From contig JAXLTI010000003.1 in NCBI GenBank assembly GCA_046330135.1, forward strand, positions 930,001 through 994,000: a stretch of DNA of 64,000 bases, in the 5' to 3' direction. This DNA comes from CAYYFX01 sp046330135. Its GTDB lineage: Bacteria > ARS69. This document shows, in pieces, positions 51,897-59,352 of the stretch. A program made the position numbers and the translations under genes. The notes under the pieces are model-generated. The model made no database searches. It was not told the DNA's origin and saw only the letters and a list, made by a program, of their open reading frames with translations. Numbering within the stretch: the stretch's first letter is position 1; each line of letters begins with the position of its first letter.

Positions 51897-52549
51897 ACCT
51901 CGAGGCCGCCGCGGGCTCGCCCGGCGGCTTGCCCGCCCGGCGTTCGCCCGCCCGCCGAGTGGACGGGTTCGCGCAGGGGGCGTTCGCCCGCCCGCCGAGT
52001 GGACGGGTTCGCGCAGGGGCGTTCGCCCGCCCGCCGAGCTCGACCCTTCCTCCGCTGCGGACGGCGCGGCCGGGGCATCCATGCCCCGGCCTAGGCCTCG
52101 GCACTCGGCAGGCGTTCGGCCATCCCTGGCCGAACGCGGCTCGTGACGCCGCCTCGGAGGAAGGGTCGAGCTCGGCGGGCTTGCCTCGCTACGCCAACAC
52201 GCGGCACGCCGGGTGGCGTGCGCGCAGAGACGGGACGGCGCGAGCGCGGAAGCTCGGGGGAGTCGGGTGAGCCGCCCGGGCCGCGCGAACTCGGCGACCC
52301 GGACGTCGCGCGAGCTGGGGATACGATCCGGGTTCCCGAACGGCTTCTCCGCAGCGGCGTCTCGGAGGAGCCGCAGCCACGGATGGCGGAGGCGACGGAG
52401 AGCCGAGGGAGACCGGAGCCGGGACGGCGGAGGGCTCCCGTCCGATGCGGAGAAGCCGTTCGGGAGCCCGGATCGGGGCGAACCCCCAGGCGCGCAACCG
52501 AGAAGCCGTTCGGGAAGCCGGAGCGGGGCGAACCCCCACGCGGGCTGCG
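51897..52549 (+). repeat. Structured intergenic region with dispersed element, copy D
   Basis: 653 nt between the convergent sulfatase-like and EamA genes, without a credible gene. Left part: three tandem copies of a 40-nt module (gttcgcccgcccgccgag at 51942, 51982, 52021). Middle: a perfect 25-bp inverted repeat (52030-52054 with 52155-52179) that encloses two perfect 11-bp hairpins (52068-52091; 52112-52137). Right part: 5' arm 52325-52352, core 52353-52446, 3' arm 52447-52474 (27 of 28 complementary, odd pair T/G), then a 50-nt module repeated (52451, 52501). The stop of the EamA gene follows at once. Confidence 0.85.
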
Positions 52550-53455
52550 CTACTCCGCCGTCGCGACCGTCGCGGCGCCGAGGCTGCGGGTGGCGAAGAG
52601 GACGCCGAGGAACACGAACGCGGAGGCGACGACGAGCCGCGGCGTCACCGGCTCGCCGAGCACGATGACCGACAAGGTCGAGGCGATGATCGGCTGCAGG
52701 TAGACGAAGAGCGCCACCTGCGACGAGTCCACGCGGGCGAGCGCCCACGAGTTCAGAAGGTACGCGAGCACGGTCGGGAAGATCACGATGTAGACGGCCA
52801 GCGCGAGGATGTGCGGCGTCAGCACGCTGGGGTCGAAGTGCGCGAGGGCGTGCCCCCCGTAGAGGGCCGTGCCGAGACCGCCCCAGCAGAGGAGCCCCGT
52901 GGTGGCGGCGGTCGGCCCGAGCCGCCGGACGACGTCCTTCGAGAGCACGAGGAAGAGCGCGAAGGACGCGGCGTTCGTCTGGGTGAGGAGGTCGCCGCGC
53001 ACCCACTCCGCGCGCAGCTCGAGGTGGTCCACGCGCAGCAGCACGAGCATGCCCGCGAGCGCGAGCGCGATGGCGACGATCGCCGAGGGATGCGGGCGCT
53101 CCCGGCCGAGCAGGAGACCGAAGAACACGGTGAGCACGGGCGTCGTCGTGATGATGAGCGCGGAGTGCGACGGCGTCGTGCGCGCGAGGCCTTCGATGAA
53201 GCAGACCTGGTTCACGACGACGCCGAACAGGCCGAGCAGGGCGAGCCGCCGATGATCCGCCCACGTCACGCAGCGCGGACCGCGCACGAGATAGAAGACG
53301 AGGAACACCGCCGCGGCCGCGCCGACGCGGATGGCGGCCCACGCCGGCGCGTCGATCACCGCGAGCACGAGCTTCGCCGCGACGTAGTGCACGGCGAAGA
53401 AGATCTGCACGGCCACGAGCGCCGCGAGGACGCGCGGCCGGTCGGGAACCGGCAA
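52550..53455 (-). CDS. EamA/DMT-family transporter
   Basis: 301 residues with ten predicted hydrophobic segments in two EamA halves (LAALVAVQIFFAVHYVAAK at the N-terminus; later LLCWGGLGTALYGGHALAHF and VALFVYLQPIIASTLSVIVL). The typical EamA motif near the end of each half is visible (TPVLTVFFGLLLGRERP and QPIIASTLSVIVLGEPVT). The start is a TTG at 53455 with GGGGG about 7 nt upstream; an earlier start would collide with the M3 gene. Exports or imports a small metabolite; substrate unknown. Confidence 0.88.
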   Translation of the reverse strand: MPVPDRPRVLAALVAVQIFFAVHYVAAKLVLAVIDAPAWAAIRVGAAAAVFLVFYLVRGPRCVTWADHRRLALLGLFGVVVNQVCFIEGLARTTPSHSALIITTTPVLTVFFGLLLGRERPHPSAIVAIALALAGMLVLLRVDHLELRAEWVRGDLLTQTNAASFALFLVLSKDVVRRLGPTAATTGLLCWGGLGTALYGGHALAHFDPSVLTPHILALAVYIVIFPTVLAYLLNSWALARVDSSQVALFVYLQPIIASTLSVIVLGEPVTPRLVVASAFVFLGVLFATRSLGAATVATAE

Positions 53456-53483
53456 CGCTAGGCCCCCGCCTCGGGAGGCCGCA

Positions 53484-55346
53484 CTAGACCGCCGTGGGAC
53501 GCGGGTCGCGCGGCCACTTCGCGCCGACCCAGCGACGGAAGTCGCGGGACGCGGCGAGCGCGTCGCGCGTCTCCTCCACCACGGTCTCCTTGCCGTGGAT
53601 GATGCGCAGTCGCAGATCCAGATCGATGGGGCCGGCGGATTCGGGCGCGCTCTGCGCCGCTTCGGCCGCCTTCCGCGCACGCCGGACCACTTCGTCCGTG
53701 GGCCGGGACACCTCTTCGGCGAGCGCGTCCGCGGAGAACGGGCGTCCCGTCATCTCCGCGATCAGCTCCAGGAACGGACGGGAGTTGCCGGGGCGCCAGT
53801 AGATCTCCGCGAGATCCCGTCCGATCGCGGGGTTGTCCACGAGGCGGCCGTACTTCGCGTGGAAGTGCGCGCGCGTGGCGGCCACTGCCATCGTGGCGAG
53901 CACGTAGCCGTGGTAGTACGCCGACGACTCCCACGACAGGAGATGCGGGACCGCGAGCGTGGGACGGGGGCATCCGCCGGGCAGGAGCGTGAGGCGCGTC
54001 TCGACCTCGCGGAACGCGCGCAGCACGGTCGCGGGCTCGAGATCGCGCTCCGGCAGCTCGTACAGCGCCTTCTCCGCGTAGCACACCACGAGCAGGTTGC
54101 GGACGGCGTGCGCGGCGAACGGGTGGGTGGCGCGGATCTCGCGCTCGATCAGCTCGAAAGCCATCGGCTTGCCCGCGTCGTCGCGCGCGTAGCGCACACG
54201 CCAGTCCGCATCGTCGAGGAGCCGGTCGCAGAACATGGACTGCGTCTCCGCGAACGACGTCGACGTGGGCGCGAACTCCTGCGAGAAGCACGGCGCCCCG
54301 GTCACGATGTTCGCGAAGTGCGCCGCGTGACCGCCCTCGTGGAAGAGCGTCTGCGCGGCGCGCGCTCCGGCGCCCGGGCTGGACGGGAGCGCGTTCGCCG
54401 TGAAGTTGATCTCCGCCGGCAACCACTCCCCGCGCCGCAGGAACGCGGGCGTGGGCCCGTGCATGAACCCGTTCTCGTACTTGCCCTTGCGGTCGATCAG
54501 ATCCAGCGTGACGCGCGCGTTCCGGAAGCGGATGCCCAGCGCGGCGAAGCTCCGCACCCACCGCTCCACCGCGTCCTCGAAGCGTAGATACGGATCGCGC
54601 TCCGCCTGGATGGCCCCGCCCCAGGAGCGGTACGAGAAGTTCCACGGCTCGAGCGCCGAAGCACCGTCGCGCGCGCGCAACGTGGACGCCTCCTCCTGCG
54701 CACGGGCGCGCGTGCGCGACTCGAGATCGTCGAGCAGACGGAAGAGCGTGGCCTTGTCGAAGCCCTCGGCCCACTGGACCTTGTAGTCGTAGAAGTCCTC
54801 GTAGCCGAGACGTCGCGCGAAGCGGTTCCTCAGCCTCACGATCTCGAGGTAGCCGTGCTCGAGAGCGAACGTCTCGATGGTCCGCAGGCCTTCGAACGCC
54901 GCGTGGCGCACGTCCGCGTCGGGGTTCGTGCGGACGTGATTCGACAGCGCCACCGAGCTGGCCCGCACCTTGACGCCGGCGGCGTCGCGGTACCCGAGGT
55001 CCATCTGGCCGCGCGCCTGCTCGAGATCCGCTTCCCGCTCCACGATCTGCTTCAGGATCGTGCGCGCCTCCTCGTCCTCCACCTGGTTCCGCGAGAGCAT
55101 GAGGATCCAGCCGTCCAGCACGGCGTCCTCCGCCGGCGTCGCCGTGCCGCGCTCCTTCCAGCCTCGCAGGGTCTTCAGGCTCGCCGCGTCTCCGAGGAAG
55201 GCGCGCAGGGCCAGGTCCGCCTCCGAGAGTTCGCGGTGGCGATCGGCGAGACCCATGCGGGTCTCCCAGAACGCCTGCTCTTTCGTGTGGTGGAGCTCGA
55301 GGTAACGCTCCGCGAAGTCGTCGAGGAATCGGGTAAGGTCGCTCAT
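53484..55346 (-). CDS. M3-family (thimet oligopeptidase-like) metallopeptidase
   Basis: A 620-residue, mainly helical protein with the zinc motif FHEGGHAAHF (HExxH) and the downstream Glu in SFAETQSMFCDRLL. It resembles the M3 oligoendopeptidase group. No signal peptide, so cytoplasmic peptide degradation is expected. The start ATG at 55346 (MSDLTRFLDDFAERY) is favoured over 55382. It lies upstream of the EamA gene on the same strand (about 28 nt gap). Confidence 0.9.
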   Translation of the reverse strand: MSDLTRFLDDFAERYLELHHTKEQAFWETRMGLADRHRELSEADLALRAFLGDAASLKTLRGWKERGTATPAEDAVLDGWILMLSRNQVEDEEARTILKQIVEREADLEQARGQMDLGYRDAAGVKVRASSVALSNHVRTNPDADVRHAAFEGLRTIETFALEHGYLEIVRLRNRFARRLGYEDFYDYKVQWAEGFDKATLFRLLDDLESRTRARAQEEASTLRARDGASALEPWNFSYRSWGGAIQAERDPYLRFEDAVERWVRSFAALGIRFRNARVTLDLIDRKGKYENGFMHGPTPAFLRRGEWLPAEINFTANALPSSPGAGARAAQTLFHEGGHAAHFANIVTGAPCFSQEFAPTSTSFAETQSMFCDRLLDDADWRVRYARDDAGKPMAFELIEREIRATHPFAAHAVRNLLVVCYAEKALYELPERDLEPATVLRAFREVETRLTLLPGGCPRPTLAVPHLLSWESSAYYHGYVLATMAVAATRAHFHAKYGRLVDNPAIGRDLAEIYWRPGNSRPFLELIAEMTGRPFSADALAEEVSRPTDEVVRRARKAAEAAQSAPESAGPIDLDLRLRIIHGKETVVEETRDALAASRDFRRWVGAKWPRDPRPTAV

Positions 55347-55492
55347 GGTTGCCGTCCGCGTGAGGAGTGAGGGGACGCGCATCGTAGCACCGGAGGCCGG
55401 AGTCCGGTAGTCGCCGGTCCGTCCGAGTCGTGCCGCTCGACCCGGTTTGACCGTCGCGTCATCGCTGCACGGTGGCGACGCGCCGAGCGGAA

Positions 55493-55501
55493 TGCTAGAA
55501 T
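55493..55501 (+). promoter_or_regulatory. Extended -10 promoter (TGcTAGAAT)
   Basis: TG-C-TAGAAT at 55493-55501 fits an extended -10 element (TGnTATAAT) and lies about 120 nt before the TTG of the first tandem protease gene. The downstream paralogue has a similar box (TGgTAAACT, 57443-57451). No clear -35 is needed for such promoters. Confidence 0.45.
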
Positions 55502-55619
55502 CGATGCGTAGCGCTCAGCGTTCTCCGCAGCGGGATTGGCCGCAGGGAGCGCGCGCCGCACCTCCTCCCCCGGCGGTTCGTCCCAACCTCGCGCCGTCCC
55601 CGTCCCGGAGGTGCTTTCC

Positions 55620-57356
55620 TTGCCGCGAACTTGGCAATTCTTGCGGATCGCCACATTCGCGGTCGCGTGCGCCGCGCTGACCTGGTCCCCGGCCGCGGCC
55701 AGGACTCCGCGGCGAGGCGACGACCTCCTGCAGACCGTTCGCGACGCCCTGGACCCCCATCGGCCGCCGCGCCCCACGGACCGCTGTCTCACGCCGCTGG
55801 TCGAAGAGGTCCAGCGCCGGTGGAACGATCTCGACCCCGAGGTCCGCGTCGAGATCGACCAGATCCTCCATCCGCATCTCGACGGCGGCTCCACGTACGT
55901 GAGCCCGCTCGGCTACTTCTCCTTGAGCTACGTCACCGCCGGGCCGGACTCGGTCCCCGACGAGGACATCAATCCCGCGGACGGCGTCCCGGACTTCGTG
56001 GAGCGCTGCGCCACCTACGCGGACCGCGCGTGGACGACGGAGATCGACAGCTTGGGCTTCACCGCCCCCCGCCTGCCGGCGGACGGCACGTACGACATCG
56101 ACTTCATGGGCTTGCCCGCATACCACTACGGCTACACGGAAGTCGTGGACGGCACCACGCACATGGTCCTGCACCACAACTTCGTGCAGGGCATCGGCTG
56201 GCCCGGCCCGAACGACGACCCGGACGGCACGCAGGCCGGTCGCGCCAAGGTGACGATCGCGCACGAGTTCAAGCACGCGTCGCAGTACGCGACCAGCGAT
56301 TGGACCGAAGGCCCGTCGTGGGCCGAGCTCGACGCGGTGTGGATGGAGGACATCGTCTACCCGCAGGTCAACGAGTACCGCTACTGGGTGGCCGCGGGCA
56401 CCCATAGCCAGCTGGACCAGCCGTGGACTTCGCTCCTCGTGTCGGACAGCACGGGCTACGAGGATTGCCTCTGGGAGCACTACATGTCGGGGATGTGGGG
56501 CGCGGCCGTCGTCCGCGACTACTGGACGCGACGCGCGCAGAACGTGACGGAGACCGCGCTGACGAGCTATCAGGAGACCCTGGTGACCCGCGGCAGCGAC
56601 TGGCGCCGAGCCTACGCGGGCTACCTGGAATGGTGCTGGTTCACCGGCGCCCGCGCCATTCCGGGCTTCGCCTTCCCCGACGCGGCCGAGCTGTACCGCA
56701 TGGAGCTCATGGAGTACGCGATCTCGTCGTACCCGTGCACGCGCACGGGCACGGTTCAGCCCCTCGCCTCCAACCCGCGACGCTACAACCAGGGGAACGC
56801 GGTGGGATCGCCCCGCATCCTGTTCGACGGCGACGACTCGTCCGCCGGACTCGTGCTGAGCGTCATCGGCAAGCGCAACGACGGCTCGTTCTGGATCGAC
56901 GAGCCCCCGCTCGACGCCGGGAACGTCTGCAACTACCTCGTCGCGGAGCCATGGTCGGACTTCCAGTACGTCGGCATCCTCGTCACGAACGGGGACCCGT
57001 GGGGACCGCCCGCGGCCTACCAGCTCGACATCCTGGACGAAGCGCCGGTGGGTGTAGCCACGTCGCCGCCGCGCGCGAGCGTACCGCGCCTCTCGGCGCA
57101 GCCGAATCCCGCTCGCGGCGCGGTGACGCTCACGCTCGACCTTCCGCGTGCGTCCGCGGGACCGCTGCGCATCCTCGACGTGCGCGGACGCACCGTGCGA
57201 ACGCTCGCGCTGGCCCCCTCCGCCGCGGGACGGCGCAGCGTCGTCGTGTGGGACGCGCGGGACGACGGCGGCCGCGCGGTGCCGGCCGGGGTCTACTGGG
57301 CCGAGATGGACGCCGGCGCGTCCAGGCTCGCGAGGCGGATCACGCTGCTCCGCTGA
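55620..57356 (+). CDS. Secreted HExxH metalloprotease with FlgD domain (tandem paralogue 1)
   Basis: 578 residues from a TTG at 55620 (GGAGGTG 6 nt upstream; signal peptide TWQFLRIATFAVACAALTWS). The zinc motif is TIAHEFKHASQYA, followed by WAELDAVWMEDIVYPQVNEY, where the Glu of WMED may be the third ligand. Also DVNPADGVPD-like DINPADGVPDFVERC and a later YLEWCWFTGARAIPGF. The FlgD-like domain (SAQPNPARGAVTL, LRILDVRGRTVRTLALA, VPAGVYWAEM) ends RRITLLR. Family: MXAN_6640-like putative metalloproteases. The next gene is a paralogue with the same layout. Confidence 0.83.
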   Translation: MPRTWQFLRIATFAVACAALTWSPAAARTPRRGDDLLQTVRDALDPHRPPRPTDRCLTPLVEEVQRRWNDLDPEVRVEIDQILHPHLDGGSTYVSPLGYFSLSYVTAGPDSVPDEDINPADGVPDFVERCATYADRAWTTEIDSLGFTAPRLPADGTYDIDFMGLPAYHYGYTEVVDGTTHMVLHHNFVQGIGWPGPNDDPDGTQAGRAKVTIAHEFKHASQYATSDWTEGPSWAELDAVWMEDIVYPQVNEYRYWVAAGTHSQLDQPWTSLLVSDSTGYEDCLWEHYMSGMWGAAVVRDYWTRRAQNVTETALTSYQETLVTRGSDWRRAYAGYLEWCWFTGARAIPGFAFPDAAELYRMELMEYAISSYPCTRTGTVQPLASNPRRYNQGNAVGSPRILFDGDDSSAGLVLSVIGKRNDGSFWIDEPPLDAGNVCNYLVAEPWSDFQYVGILVTNGDPWGPPAAYQLDILDEAPVGVATSPPRASVPRLSAQPNPARGAVTLTLDLPRASAGPLRILDVRGRTVRTLALAPSAAGRRSVVVWDARDDGGRAVPAGVYWAEMDAGASRLARRITLLR

Positions 57357-57442
57357 CGAGGCGCGGCTGCGCTCGCGGGCCGTGAGACCGCCGAGCGGAC
57401 CCGCGCACGGGGTCGGCCGTCCTTCTCGCGACCGAGAACGCA

Positions 57443-57451
57443 TGGTAAACT
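57443..57451 (+). promoter_or_regulatory. Extended -10 promoter (TGgTAAACT)
   Basis: TGGTAAACT lies about 100 nt before the ATG of the second tandem protease gene. It has the TGn extension and 4 of 6 matches to TATAAT, so the gene can be expressed apart from its upstream paralogue. Confidence 0.4.
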
Positions 57452-57549
57452 GGAAGCGAGCGTCCCCCCCTTCGTGACTCTTTCCGAGCCTCGGAAGACA
57501 TCGCACCCGGCCTGTCGACCGCTCGGAAGCGCACCGAGGAGTCCCCTTC

Positions 57550-59337
57550 ATGCGCCCCGCCCTGCCGCTCGTCGTCGTCCTCGGCCTCCTGGTCGGTGGC
57601 GTTCCGGCTCTGGCTCGTCCTTCCGACGGGGAGGCCGCGCACGCGCAGCTCGCCGCGGATCTCTCGTCCGGCCGCCTCGACCAGGACGCCTGGCTGCTCC
57701 AGTCGTTCCGCTACGCCTTCGCGCCGCTGCGCCTCGATCCCCGCTACCGCCCGGAGACCTACACGCCGCTGCGCTGCATCACGCCGGAGATCATCGCCTT
57801 CGAGAAGGCGCGTCCCGCCCTTTCGTCCGCCACGGTGAAGGAGATCGAGGGCTACATCGCGCCGCGGACGGCGGGGCTTCGCTCCGACTACATCAGTCCG
57901 GGCGGGCACTTCCAGATGACCTACGACACTTCGGGCACGAACGCCGTGCCGTTGGCGGACGTGAATCCGGCGGACGGCGTCCCGGACTTCGTCCAGCGCT
58001 GCGCCGAGTACATGGACTACGCGTGGAGCCAGGAGATCGACACGATCGGCTTCGTGGCGCCGGGGCTGCCGGGCGACGGAACCTACGACGTCAGCTTCCA
58101 GGCGATGTCCGGCGTGTACGGGTACACCACGCAATCCGGCACCACCACCCGGATCGTCCTCCACAACACGTTCCTCGGCTTCCCGAACAACACGGACCCG
58201 GACGGCCGCCAGCTCGGCGCCGCCAAGGTGACGTGCGCCCACGAGTTCAAGCACGCCTCCGAGTACACCACGAGCCACTGGTCGGAAGGAGGCTGGGTGG
58301 AGCTCGATGCGACGTGGATGGAGGACATCGTCCAGCCGCAGACGAACGACTACTGGAACTACGTGAACAACAACGGCGCGAACGTGCTGGGCCAGCCGTG
58401 GACCTCGCTGGAGGACGGCGGGAGCGGAAGCTACGAGGACTGCCTCTGGCAGACGTACCTCTCCTCGAGCTACGGCGTGCCGATCATCGTGTACCTCTGG
58501 AACACCGTGCGCGCGGCGCATCCCGGCGACGGCATGAAGAAGTCCTACCAGGACGCGATGACGTTCTACGGGACCGATTGGGACCACGGCTACTCCGGCT
58601 TCCTGGAGTTCGCGTGGTTCACGGGTGCGCGCGCGCTACCGCCCTTCGGCTTCCCCGACGCGCCGAGCCTGAAGCGGATGAACCTGCGCAACGGCAGCGC
58701 GGTCTCGACGTATCCCTTCGCGCTCGCGGACTCCGTGAACTACCTCGCCGGACACCCCTTCCGGTTCAACCCGGGGACGGGCACGCCGCGCATCCAGTTC
58801 GACGGCGCCGACAACTTCGCTCCGTTCTGGACGTTGTCCGTGATCCTCAAGGAGCCGAGCGGCACGTTCACCATCGTGCACCCCGCGCTCGACGCCAACG
58901 GTACGTGCGATTATCTCTCGCCGCTGCCCTGGTCGGCGCTGGAGTACGTCGGGGTGATCGTGACGAACACGAAGCGCCAGGCCACCGTGCAGCCGTACGG
59001 CCTCAACGTGCTGGACGAGACCGCCCCGATCGGCGCGCCGCTCGTGACCTCCGCCGTCGACCGCCTGGTGCAGGAGACGCCCTTCCCCAACCCCATGAGG
59101 GATCGCGCACGGGTGCGCTTCACGCTGCCGCACGCGGCCCGCGCGAACGTCCGAATCCTCGACGTCGCCGGTCGGGTCGTGCGCACGCTCGTGGACGGGG
59201 AGCGTCCCGCCGGCCACGGCGAGGTGGTGTGGGACGGGCGGGACTCGGCCGGGCGCCTGGTGTCCGCCGGCGTCTACTGGTCGCGCGTGGAGTCCGGGGA
59301 CACGAGCGTGACGAGGAAGGTCACCGTCTTGCGGTAG
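57550..59337 (+). CDS. Secreted HExxH metalloprotease with FlgD domain (tandem paralogue 2)
   Basis: 595 residues. Signal peptide MRPALPLVVVLGLLVGGVPA. Shared with the upstream gene: DVNPADGVPDFVQRCAEYMD, CAHEFKHASEYTTSHWSEGG (HExxH), ELDATWMEDIVQPQTNDYW, LGQPWTSLEDG, GYSGFLEFAWFTGARALPPF. The C-terminal FlgD-like domain (PFPNPMRDRARVRF, VRILDVAGRVVRTLVDGE, WDGRDSAGRLVSAGVYWSRV) ends RKVTVLR. The N-terminal 110 residues differ more than the core. The pair clearly arose by duplication. Extracellular proteolysis is expected. Confidence 0.85.
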   Translation: MRPALPLVVVLGLLVGGVPALARPSDGEAAHAQLAADLSSGRLDQDAWLLQSFRYAFAPLRLDPRYRPETYTPLRCITPEIIAFEKARPALSSATVKEIEGYIAPRTAGLRSDYISPGGHFQMTYDTSGTNAVPLADVNPADGVPDFVQRCAEYMDYAWSQEIDTIGFVAPGLPGDGTYDVSFQAMSGVYGYTTQSGTTTRIVLHNTFLGFPNNTDPDGRQLGAAKVTCAHEFKHASEYTTSHWSEGGWVELDATWMEDIVQPQTNDYWNYVNNNGANVLGQPWTSLEDGGSGSYEDCLWQTYLSSSYGVPIIVYLWNTVRAAHPGDGMKKSYQDAMTFYGTDWDHGYSGFLEFAWFTGARALPPFGFPDAPSLKRMNLRNGSAVSTYPFALADSVNYLAGHPFRFNPGTGTPRIQFDGADNFAPFWTLSVILKEPSGTFTIVHPALDANGTCDYLSPLPWSALEYVGVIVTNTKRQATVQPYGLNVLDETAPIGAPLVTSAVDRLVQETPFPNPMRDRARVRFTLPHAARANVRILDVAGRVVRTLVDGERPAGHGEVVWDGRDSAGRLVSAGVYWSRVESGDTSVTRKVTVLR

Positions 59338-59352
59338 CGCGCCGGCGCGGCG

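Noticed and set aside
51942..52038. Three regularly spaced repeats, CRISPR-like or a minisatellite in a gene
   Set aside because: The whole 40-nt unit is repeated including the would-be spacer, and the frames through it give only Arg/Pro/Ala-rich low-complexity peptides.
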